Positions 7,044-13,665 of a DNA stretch of 20,252 nucleotides are shown here, piece after piece. A program made the translations under genes and the position numbers. How positions within the stretch are numbered: position 1 is the stretch's first letter; every line of letters begins with the position of its first letter. The DNA lies in NCBI GenBank assembly GCA_963981525.1, contig CAXCDZ010000010.1:1-20252 (forward strand), written 5' to 3'. The notes below the pieces were generated by a model. The model was not told the origin of the DNA. It did not search any database and saw only the letters and a program-made list of their open reading frames with translations. The DNA comes from CAXCDZ01 sp963981525 (lineage in GTDB: Bacteria > Patescibacteriota > Microgenomatia > UBA1400 > UBA12108).

Positions 7044-7838
7044 ATGAAAAGAAAAAAAGTAGGACTGGCACTAGGTAGCGGAGGAGCACGAGGGATTGCG
7101 CATATTGGTGTGCTCAAAGCCTTAGAACAGCATGATATCCAGATTGATTATATCGTGGGGGCGAGTGCTGGTGCGGTGGTGGGCGCTTACTACGCAGTAC
7201 ATGGGAGTATCGATGGATTAGAGAAAATTATGGTTGAGATGAGAAGAGTCGAGCTGGCCTCGTTTCTGGATGTAACTACTCCCAAGCGTGGATTTATCAA
7301 AGGCAAAAAAATGAAGCAGTTTTTTGATGAGATATATGAGAACAAAGAGTTTGACAAAACTAAGACACCACTGGCCGTCGTGGCGACTGACCTACGAAAA
7401 GGAATCGAGGTTGTAATCAGGAAAGGCAATATTGCTCAAGCGGTTCTTGCGAGTGCGTCACTTCCTGGTATCTTTCCTCCAGTCAAGACGGGCAAGCAGC
7501 TACTGGTAGACGGAGGAGTAGTTAACCCAACACCTGTGGACGTGGTGCATAAGATGGGTGCCACCATCGTGATTGGAGTGGATCTAACGATGAAAGGAAA
7601 TGTGAGTCTGCAGAATCCAAATATCTTTGAGGTAGTGTCTAGATCGTTTGATGTCTTGCGCAGCGAAACAACCAAACTAACGGCCAAGAAGGTCGGGAGC
7701 AACCTAGTGATTATCAAGCCCAAGCTGGATCCTGAGATGAGTTTTGTGCGATCATTTAGTCGGATCGAGGAAATGATCAAACAAGGAGAGAAGGCAACAG
7801 AATCGTCTACCAGCCGAATCAAGAAGTTACTTGGTTAA
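7044..7838 (+). CDS. Patatin-like phospholipase (RssA/NTE family)
   Basis: A 264-residue lipid acyl hydrolase with the patatin Ser-Asp dyad. The oxyanion loop is GSGGARG at 11-17, the nucleophile elbow is GASAG with S41, and the catalytic D156 lies in the DGG motif. It probably acts on membrane phospholipids at the cytoplasmic face; the true substrate is unknown. The start is unambiguous because MKRKKVGLALGSGGARG is the usual N-terminus of the family. The frame is open for 20 codons further upstream, but that part is the tRNA-Gly gene. The ATG is 3 nt from the tRNA end and has no Shine-Dalgarno, so tRNA 3' processing would yield a nearly leaderless mRNA. Confidence 0.94.
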   Translation: MKRKKVGLALGSGGARGIAHIGVLKALEQHDIQIDYIVGASAGAVVGAYYAVHGSIDGLEKIMVEMRRVELASFLDVTTPKRGFIKGKKMKQFFDEIYENKEFDKTKTPLAVVATDLRKGIEVVIRKGNIAQAVLASASLPGIFPPVKTGKQLLVDGGVVNPTPVDVVHKMGATIVIGVDLTMKGNVSLQNPNIFEVVSRSFDVLRSETTKLTAKKVGSNLVIIKPKLDPEMSFVRSFSRIEEMIKQGEKATESSTSRIKKLLG

Positions 7839-7845
7839 GCCAAAG

Positions 7846-7874
7846 TTGTTGATAGTAAGAGAAACTGATATACT
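7846..7874 (+). promoter_or_regulatory. Putative promoter of the ABC exporter gene
   Basis: TTGTTG (7846-7851), a 17-nt spacer and TATACT (7869-7874), a good -10 with a weaker -35. It implies an mRNA leader of about 85 nt that contains the hairpin at 7927-7946. Confidence 0.4.
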
Positions 7875-7926
7875 GTGATCTAGTCTACGAGGTCGAGGAA
7901 TCTACCAGATGGCGTAAGAAGGAGCA

Positions 7927-7946
7927 AGGCAGCAAGTTAGCTGCCT
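7927..7946 (+). other. Leader hairpin just before the ABC exporter start
   Basis: The arms aggcagc and gctgcct form a perfect 7-bp stem with a 6-nt loop, 6 nt upstream of the GAGG ribosome-binding site. There is no T run, so it is not a terminator. It could affect access to the start site. Confidence 0.45.
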
Positions 7947-7965
7947 AAATTAGAGGATGAAAAAT

Positions 7966-9693
7966 ATGTGGAAAACATATAAGAGATATTTTGAGTTTCT
8001 CGTGAGATACCGAGCGAGTTTTTTTGTGTTTGGAGTGCTCCTCACCATACTCGGAATCATCAACTCGATTAACCCATACTTCTATAAGCTATTTGTTGAG
8101 GCACTGCCAGAGAAAAACTACCAAGTGATCTTGAATCTACTACTGATGTATATCGGGGTAAATGTGACAGAAACTGTGATGGATGTGGTGACCTACTACG
8201 TGGGAGATATCGTACTTTTTAACGCCGCCAGAGATGCACGTGAAAGAATTTTTAAGAAGATCCAGGACCTCGACTTTGCGTATCATATGACCAAGAGCTC
8301 GGGCTCGCTGATCTCGATGCTCAAGAGAGGAGATATTGCTTATTTTGGTCTCTTTCAAGAGATGAATGTGCTATATAGAATACTGATCCATCTAGTCGTG
8401 ATGCTCACGATGTTTGGCTCGATTAGCCCTCAGATTGCATGGTTAATGGCGTCCTCATTTGTCGTGAGTACTATTGCCTCCAAGTACCTACTCGAGCATA
8501 ATCTCGCAACGCGAAAGGCTTTTAATAAAGAGGAGGACAAGGTTAGTGCGGTGGTCGTGGATAATTTGATTAATTATGAAACTGTGAAGTACTTTGGCAA
8601 GGAATCCAAGGAACAGGCAAGGCTGTCTCGAGTGTTCTCTCCATGGATGACGAAACTGTGGAGATACGCGAACTCATTCCGATTAATTGATGTCGTGATT
8701 GGCTCGATTAGTGCAGCGGGACTAGGGGCCGTGCTCTACGTCTCTCTCAGGCTATATATGCAGGGAGTGATCCAGGTATCTGACTTTATTCTGATCCTTG
8801 GGTTTGTGACCTCGTTCTATTACCGATTCTTTGAGGCCGTATTCCGGATGCGAGTCGTGATCAAGAACTATTCTGACCTGAGTGATTACTTTGCGATCTT
8901 GGACAAGGAGACTGTAGTCAAAGATCCCGTAAAACCTGTGAAAATCAAGTCGCTCAAAGGAGATATCGAGTTCTCTAAGGTGAGCTTCTCCTATGAAGAC
9001 GGCAAGCAGGATGCGCTCAAGAACTTTTCACTAAAGATCCGCAGAGGTCAGTCGATCGCTTTTGTGGGCAAATCAGGAGTGGGTAAGACGACAGTCGTGA
9101 AGCTACTCCTGAGATTCTTTGATGTAAACAGTGGATCAATCATGATTGATGGGGTGGATATCCGCGAGTTTGACAAAGACGCGCTCAGATCCCATCTAGG
9201 TGTCGTGCCGCAAGAGCCAGTGATGTTTAATAACTCGATTGCTTATAACATTGGGTACGGAGCCAATCGAGTGAGCAAAAAAGAGATCGAGGCTGCGGCA
9301 AAGATGGCGCACCTGGGTGAGTTTGTTCTCTCACTCCCCAAAGGATACAAGACCAACGTGGGTGAGCGCGGAGTCAAGCTCTCTGGCGGACAGAAGCAGA
9401 GACTGGCGATTGCGCGAATGATCCTCTCTAACCCTGATATCGTGATTTTTGATGAGGCCACGTCACAACTAGACTCGGAGAGTGAGAAGTATATCCAGGA
9501 TGCGTTCTGGGAAGCGTCTAAGGACAAGACAACGATCATCATTGCTCACCGCCTCTCTACCGTGGTCAAGGCAGATAAGATCGTCGTGATGGATGAGAAG
9601 GGGATTGCGGAGATCGGGTCGCACCGAGAGCTCGTGAACAAAAAAGGTGGACTCTATAAGAAGTACTGGGATCTACAGGTAGAGGAGATCTAA
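7966..9693 (+). CDS. ABC exporter with fused membrane and ATPase domains (Atm1/MsbA-like)
   Basis: A half-transporter that works as a homodimer: six membrane helices (about 15-310) followed by one nucleotide-binding domain (about 335-575). The ATPase motifs are complete, numbered from the upstream ATG at 7957: Walker A GKSGVGKTT 371-379, Q-loop Q419, signature LSGGQ 475-479, Walker B with E500, and switch H531. The membrane domain contains N-Y-E-T-V-K-Y-F-G-K-E (206-216), typical of the Atm1/ABCB7 branch, which exports glutathione or sulfur-related compounds elsewhere; the substrate here cannot be told. The ATG at 7966 is preferred because GAGG lies 9 nt before it, whereas the ATG at 7957 directly abuts the same GAGG. 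The stop overlaps the stop of the convergent ATPase gene. Confidence 0.93.
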   Translation: MWKTYKRYFEFLVRYRASFFVFGVLLTILGIINSINPYFYKLFVEALPEKNYQVILNLLLMYIGVNVTETVMDVVTYYVGDIVLFNAARDARERIFKKIQDLDFAYHMTKSSGSLISMLKRGDIAYFGLFQEMNVLYRILIHLVVMLTMFGSISPQIAWLMASSFVVSTIASKYLLEHNLATRKAFNKEEDKVSAVVVDNLINYETVKYFGKESKEQARLSRVFSPWMTKLWRYANSFRLIDVVIGSISAAGLGAVLYVSLRLYMQGVIQVSDFILILGFVTSFYYRFFEAVFRMRVVIKNYSDLSDYFAILDKETVVKDPVKPVKIKSLKGDIEFSKVSFSYEDGKQDALKNFSLKIRRGQSIAFVGKSGVGKTTVVKLLLRFFDVNSGSIMIDGVDIREFDKDALRSHLGVVPQEPVMFNNSIAYNIGYGANRVSKKEIEAAAKMAHLGEFVLSLPKGYKTNVGERGVKLSGGQKQRLAIARMILSNPDIVIFDEATSQLDSESEKYIQDAFWEASKDKTTIIIAHRLSTVVKADKIVVMDEKGIAEIGSHRELVNKKGGLYKKYWDLQVEEI

Positions 9694-10325
9694 AGGATCG
9701 TGAGAAAAGCTGCCTCGATTTCTGCTAGAAACTTGTCCTGATTGGAATGATTGTTGGGGATAATAATCTTCCCTTTGGCGTAGTTGATCTCACTCAGAAC
9801 ATTTTTCCAGATAGGATATCGCTCTGTGATAGCTCTCTCGTACTTGAGCATCATTGAACGAGTGTAGCTGCTGGCTTCTTCTGGAGAGAGATTCTGCTCT
9901 TTGATTGCCTTTTTTACTCTAGCAAGATAGGTGCGTTTGCGCCTGGCAAATGAGACTTTTGGCTTGGTATCAATAAAGATAATGTATAGCTCATGTTTTT
10001 CCAGGGCTTGCTTGTACCCTAGGATTGCTTCTTGGTAATAATCAGGATCGAGATGATGACTATAGACTAGGTGAAAGGGAGCAGTCTCTGCTAACTGGAG
10101 AAGATCACTAGGAGGTAAGTTATCAAGATGATTTATGTCAGTCTGGACAATCTCACGCTCCATCTCGGGAGTAACGGCAACACTACCCATCTTTGCCTCT
10201 GGGAAGAGAGTGTTCTGGTTAATCTCAGGGTGGAAATCTAGCTGATCAGCGTATTTTTCCCTGAGATACTTGAGAGATGTAGTCTTGCCGCTTGATTGTG
10301 GTCCGGCAATAACTACTATTTTCAA
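9690..10325 (-). CDS. P-loop ATPase/kinase-like protein (AAA_28-like)
   Basis: A 211-residue soluble nucleotide-binding protein. The N-terminus MKIVVIAGPQSSGKTTSLKY is a clear Walker A (residues 8-16). Later parts (HLVYSHHLDPDYY, LYIIFIDTKP, then an Arg-rich lid-like R-R-K-R-T-Y segment) resemble small predicted kinases/ATPases of the NadR/AAA_28 type; the substrate is unknown. The start codon is TTG: it overlaps the TGA stop of the upstream small membrane gene as TTGA, so translation is probably coupled. The 3' end overlaps the ABC exporter stop by 4 bp. Confidence 0.8.
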   Translation of the reverse strand: MKIVVIAGPQSSGKTTSLKYLREKYADQLDFHPEINQNTLFPEAKMGSVAVTPEMEREIVQTDINHLDNLPPSDLLQLAETAPFHLVYSHHLDPDYYQEAILGYKQALEKHELYIIFIDTKPKVSFARRKRTYLARVKKAIKEQNLSPEEASSYTRSMMLKYERAITERYPIWKNVLSEINYAKGKIIIPNNHSNQDKFLAEIEAAFLTIL

Positions 10326-10648
10326 GATTTTTGCTCTTTTTTGATGGTTTTCCAGTGGTAGAGGTAGAGGGGGGCGCCAACCATGATGCTGGCGAGACTG
10401 TTAGACAGTTTGCGCTTGCGCTGGTTGCTCTGATCTTCTTTTTGCCTGATCATGAATTCTTCTTGTGAGATTTTTGGATCCTCACCTTCTCTAACTGGAG
10501 CTGGCTCTTGATAGTAACTGGTTTCTTCTACCCGAAAGACATAGGTCTCGAGTGCGAGATCAAGTAGGCCAATGCTGGCAATGACTGTGATAATGAGTCC
10601 GACGAACGAGAATAAATATAGATATAGCAGGCGTAAATTTAGTTTCAT
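10322..10648 (-). CDS. Small membrane protein of unknown function
   Basis: I do not recognise a family. The 108-residue protein has an N-terminal membrane helix (about 8-30), a hydrophilic, charged middle (about 40-80: acidic and Gln-rich, then a basic Q-R-K-R-K-L patch), and a weaker hydrophobic stretch at about 84-98 that may be a second helix or a re-entrant segment. The start is well supported by AAGGAGG 5 nt before the ATG. It is coupled by a 4-nt TTGA overlap to the P-loop ATPase gene, which suggests a joint task, possibly recruiting the ATPase to the membrane (inference). Confidence 0.75.
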   Translation of the reverse strand: MKLNLRLLYLYLFSFVGLIITVIASIGLLDLALETYVFRVEETSYYQEPAPVREGEDPKISQEEFMIRQKEDQSNQRKRKLSNSLASIMVGAPLYLYHWKTIKKEQKS

Positions 10649-10678
10649 ATTGCCCTCCTTTAGCTAAATGTACACTAT

Positions 10679-12244
10679 TTATAGTGGTTTTGTCATGTAG
10701 AGACCATCTAGCTTGTAGCCCAGCTTGCGGTAGTAGCCACGAGTCCCGATGGCGCTAATGACGGCGATCTTGGAGTATCCAGCTTCTTGGGCGATCTGTT
10801 CTGCTTGTTTGATCAGCTTCTTACCTAGTCCCATGTGCTGACTCTTGCCCGCCCCCCCCTCCTTGCCAACCCTGACTGCAGTGCCATAGGTGTGGACCTC
10901 GCGGATGATTGCGGCGCGAGCTAGCTCCGGGAATAGCTTGTTGTTGTCGTGGTCTGGTAGACGGAGACGAAGGAGTGAGTATAGATACCTGCGAGGATGG
11001 TCCTCGTAGGTGAGGAGATGCTCGAGACCTGCGAGTGTGGGGATGGTGAGGTCGCAGAGCTTGACGTCATCAGGAATGGACTTGCCACGAGCCTCGCGAC
11101 AGCGGATGCACTGACAGCTCCAGTCCTCCCCTTTCATCTGGTGATGGATGAGCTGCCTCATGTTAGTTAAGTAAGTGCCAGCACTGACCCACTGCTTGCT
11201 AATGTCCCTGACTAGGCGATCGATACGGACGAAAGGTGGGGTAATCTTCTTGATCTCTTTGAGAGTATTCATAAGTAGATCATCACCGTATGGTAGGTAG
11301 TCTCCCCGCTCCCACTCTAGATAGAGCTCGGTACCATCAATAACCTGGACTGGGTAGATCTTGAGAAAGTCAGGTTTGAACCTCTTATCCTCATACATCG
11401 TGCGAGCCATCTCGAGATCGTGCTCTGGAGTACTACCGGGGAGATTGGGCATAAAGTGATAGCAGACTTTGACCCCGGCATCCTTGAGTAGTTGGGTGGC
11501 AGTGGCGACGTCCCGCAGAGTGTGGCCCCTCTTAATATGCTCCATGATCTCGTCGTCCAACGCCTGGACTCCGAGCTGGACCTTTGTCACTCCGAGCTCG
11601 CGCATAAGCTTGACCTCTGCCTCGTCTATCCAGTCCGGGCGAGTCTCAATACTCATGCCCACGATGCGACGGGGAGAGGACTCGTTGAGCTCCTGGGCTT
11701 GAATAAGAGAATCTGAGACCTGATCGTTAATGGTGTTAATCATAGCGAGGAAAAACTCCCTCTTATACTCTTCAGGATAGCTCCCGAACGTGCCACCGAT
11801 GACGATGATCTCGATCTTGTCTGTTGGGTGGCCGGTAATCTCGAGCTGTTTGAGTCGCGAGCTAATCTGGCGGGCTGGGTCAAAGCCGAATGATTTGGCG
11901 CGAGCGGCAGCTGGTTCGTCTGAGAGATAGCTCTTGGGCATCCCAACTTCGAGCGGACAATAGGTACACTGACCCGGGCAAGGATATGGCTTGGTCATAA
12001 CGGCAAAGGGGGTGACGCCACTCTCGCTCCTAACCTTGCGGGTGATGAGGGAGGTTTTGAGGATCTTGTTCTCTTGGATCTTGCCTTCTGCAAGGAGAGT
12101 TTCGTAGCACTCGAGAACCTCAGAGTCCTTGGGCATGCGGCCGTAATCTCTCGCCACTTTTTTCTTGATCTGATAGACACTCCCCTCAGAGAGAGTGTTA
12201 AAATGTGGGAGTAGTAATGTAGCGAGGTGTGCGATGGATGACAT
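10679..12244 (-). CDS. elp3: Elp3-type tRNA U34 carboxymethyltransferase (radical SAM + GNAT)
   Basis: Elp3 uses SAM radical chemistry and acetyl-CoA to add a carboxymethyl group to C5 of wobble uridine (cm5U34); archaeal and bacterial Elp3 act without the other Elongator subunits. The 521-residue product has the N-terminal tRNA-binding segment, the radical SAM domain with C89, C93 and C96 in CPGQCTYCP, a Cys-rich patch (SCQCIRCREARGK), and a C-terminal GNAT domain with Q-H-M-G-L-G-K-K-L and T-R-G-Y-Y-R-K-L-G-Y. The start at 12244 is chosen because the only longer option is a TTG at 12295. No clear Shine-Dalgarno is present. Its first 11 bp overlap the divergent Trm9-like gene. A palindromic repeat copy lies inside the gene at 10987-11011. 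Confidence 0.95.
   Translation of the reverse strand: MSSIAHLATLLLPHFNTLSEGSVYQIKKKVARDYGRMPKDSEVLECYETLLAEGKIQENKILKTSLITRKVRSESGVTPFAVMTKPYPCPGQCTYCPLEVGMPKSYLSDEPAAARAKSFGFDPARQISSRLKQLEITGHPTDKIEIIVIGGTFGSYPEEYKREFFLAMINTINDQVSDSLIQAQELNESSPRRIVGMSIETRPDWIDEAEVKLMRELGVTKVQLGVQALDDEIMEHIKRGHTLRDVATATQLLKDAGVKVCYHFMPNLPGSTPEHDLEMARTMYEDKRFKPDFLKIYPVQVIDGTELYLEWERGDYLPYGDDLLMNTLKEIKKITPPFVRIDRLVRDISKQWVSAGTYLTNMRQLIHHQMKGEDWSCQCIRCREARGKSIPDDVKLCDLTIPTLAGLEHLLTYEDHPRRYLYSLLRLRLPDHDNNKLFPELARAAIIREVHTYGTAVRVGKEGGAGKSQHMGLGKKLIKQAEQIAQEAGYSKIAVISAIGTRGYYRKLGYKLDGLYMTKPL
10987..11011. repeat. Palindromic repeat, copy 1 (inside elp3)
   Basis: An inverted repeat with core tgcgaggatggtcctcg: 11-bp stem with one G-T pair and a 3-nt loop. 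It encodes T-Y-E-D-H-P-R-R of Elp3, where Y-E-D is a family-conserved piece, and it causes no length change relative to the family as I recall it (human ELP3 reads SYEDPDQDILIGLLRLR here). Confidence 0.8.
12196..12204 (+). promoter_or_regulatory. Extended -10 of the Trm9-like methyltransferase gene
   Basis: TGTTAAAAT, identical to the sequence before tRNA-Asp and tRNA-Thr. A start of transcription near 12211 would leave a short leader holding the GAGGT ribosome-binding site. It lies inside the elp3 coding region on the other strand. Confidence 0.45.
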
Positions 12245-12890
12245 AATGCAACAAGTCCGATTAATGTATGACGAATCTGGGGAGTATTTTAGCAAATCCA
12301 GGGAGAAAAAATACGGCGGAAAGTCGAGTAACTGGAATGCGACTCAGAAGTATCTAGATAGGCTGGAGCCTGGGCAGTCAGTGCTGGACGTGGGATGTGG
12401 GAGCGGGAGACTACTATCGGGTTTACCTGAGAACGTGGAGTATATGGGAATTGATTTTTCTAAGACTTTGATCCGAATCGCGAGAGAGAACTACCCTGGG
12501 CGCGAGTTTGTTATTGCCAGTATGACTGACGGGCAAGTGTGGGAGAAGCTGGGGAAGCATGATGCTGTGTTTATGGTTGCTAGTCTGCACCACCTGCCAA
12601 CTAGAGAGTTACAGCTGATGGTATTGAGGGCGAGTAAGGGAGTGCTCAAGCCCGGTGGATTCCTGTTCCTCTCAGTATGGAATCTATGGAACAAGAAGAT
12701 GATGGAGAAAATGGGTAATGTGAAGTTAGTGGCTGGAGAGGTGTATGAGATCCTATTCCAGGGCAAGAGTGGACGACATGTGATGGCGATGGATGAGAGA
12801 TATTTGCGGGAGCTAGTGGTGGAGGCTGGATTGGAGATCACGGAGATAAGTGAAAGTGAGAATAACTGGGTGATGATCGCAAAAAATTGA
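12234..12890 (+). CDS. Trm9/ALKBH8-like SAM methyltransferase (putative tRNA cm5U34 methyltransferase)
   Basis: A 218-residue class I SAM methyltransferase. Seen: motif I LDVGCGSG (51-58), acidic D74 after the second strand, the VASLHHLPTRE segment (115-125) and LKPGG (138-142). From what I recall of yeast Trm9, the likeness covers the whole protein: N-terminal VxxxYxExxxxFSxxR, H-H-x-x-T-R-E, G-G-x-x-x-x-x-x-W-x-L, and a C-terminal L-x-E-L-x-x-x-A-G with final N-N-W-V-M-I-A-K. Trm9 methylates cm5U34 to mcm5U34, the step after Elp3. Elp3 is the immediate divergent neighbour. The start at 12234 has GAGGT 5 nt before it. Another small-molecule or tRNA substrate remains possible. Confidence 0.8.
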   Translation: MDDIMQQVRLMYDESGEYFSKSREKKYGGKSSNWNATQKYLDRLEPGQSVLDVGCGSGRLLSGLPENVEYMGIDFSKTLIRIARENYPGREFVIASMTDGQVWEKLGKHDAVFMVASLHHLPTRELQLMVLRASKGVLKPGGFLFLSVWNLWNKKMMEKMGNVKLVAGEVYEILFQGKSGRHVMAMDERYLRELVVEAGLEITEISESENNWVMIAKN

Positions 12891-12899
12891 TGTTAAAAT
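12891..12899 (+). promoter_or_regulatory. Extended -10 promoter of tRNA-Thr
   Basis: TGTTAAAAT begins at the base after the methyltransferase stop and ends 9 nt before tRNA-Thr. It should also drive the Ig-like protein gene that follows the tRNA. Confidence 0.5.
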
Positions 12900-12908
12900 A
12901 TCAAGAAT

Positions 12909-12981
12909 GCCGAGATAGCTCAGTTGGTAGAGCAATGGTATCGTAAACCATAGGTCGTGGGTTCGATTCCCACTCTCGGCT
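12909..12981 (+). tRNA. tRNA-Thr (anticodon CGT)
   Basis: The acceptor gccgaga/tctcggc, D stem gctc/gagc, anticodon stem atggt/accat with loop atcgtaa (anticodon CGT), and T stem gtggg/cccac with loop ttcgatt all pair perfectly. The discriminator is T12981. CCA is not encoded (caa follows). The next gene's ATG starts 3 nt after the mature 3' end and no terminator intervenes. Confidence 0.96.
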
Positions 12982-12984
12982 CAA

Positions 12985-13665
12985 ATGCGATATGCTCGTG
13001 TCATGGCCAGAAGATCACGACTCAGCAGAGTAAGAAGGAAGAGGGAGTCGCGACGTGCAGTCGTTTATATAGTGCTTGCGATCGTGATTATGTTGGGGCT
13101 AGTAACCTGGGGAGTACCAGCGATGGAAGAGCTCTCCCCTACCCCACCCGTGTTTTCGGATGTGCCAGAGGCCACGAGCAGCGCAAAGGTAACGATCGGG
13201 GGGTTTGCACAACCTGGAGTAGAGGTAGTACTCGTAATGGATGGATCAGAAGAAGGACGAGTGCTGACGAATGATGCAGGAGTTTTTGAGTTTGATTCTA
13301 TTGCGATTACTGAGGGTGAGAACAAGGTTGTGGCCTACACAGTCTCGGCACGTGGCAAGGAGAGTGAGCAGTCTAGGAGCTATACGATCCGAGTGGACAG
13401 AACAGCTCCGGTGCTAACCCTTTCTTCACCTGAAGATGGACGAGTCTTTCGAGGTCAGAGTGAGCGGATTGCTGAGTTCCAGGGACTAGTGAGTGAGGAT
13501 GGTGTGCGAGTGTACGTGGGAGAGCGTGTCGCGATCGTCTCAAATGACAATACATTTGAGCTCTCATATCAGCTACAAGAGGGAGATCAGGATATAGAAA
13601 TCAAGGCAGTGGATAAGGCAGGGAATGAGAGTGCTAGTCGTGTGAAGTTGCGTTGGGAGCCATAA
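12985..13665 (+). CDS. Membrane-anchored protein with two Ig-like domains
   Basis: A 226-residue protein with a very basic N-terminus (RRSRLSRVRRKRESRR), one membrane helix (about 25-43), a Pro/Thr-rich linker, and two beta-sandwich Ig-like modules at about 55-135 and 137-226. The second has R-T-A-P-V-L-T-L-S-S-P at its start and A-V-D-K-A-G-N at its end, the pattern of the glucodextranase-B/bacterial Ig-like class. It is probably a surface protein held by the N-terminal helix; no enzyme domain is present. The ATG is 3 nt after tRNA-Thr with no Shine-Dalgarno; an internal ATG at 13003 (six codons on) is an alternative. The last 32 bp overlap the convergent Wzy-like gene. Confidence 0.85.
   Translation: MRYARVMARRSRLSRVRRKRESRRAVVYIVLAIVIMLGLVTWGVPAMEELSPTPPVFSDVPEATSSAKVTIGGFAQPGVEVVLVMDGSEEGRVLTNDAGVFEFDSIAITEGENKVVAYTVSARGKESEQSRSYTIRVDRTAPVLTLSSPEDGRVFRGQSERIAEFQGLVSEDGVRVYVGERVAIVSNDNTFELSYQLQEGDQDIEIKAVDKAGNESASRVKLRWEP

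Noticed and set aside
7927..7946. Hairpin as a terminator of the patatin gene
   Set aside because: No T run follows it, and it sits next to the ribosome-binding site of the next gene.
12245..12295. Longer Elp3 start
   Set aside because: It is a TTG codon deep inside the methyltransferase gene, with no ribosome-binding site. The ATG at 12244 is a better start.
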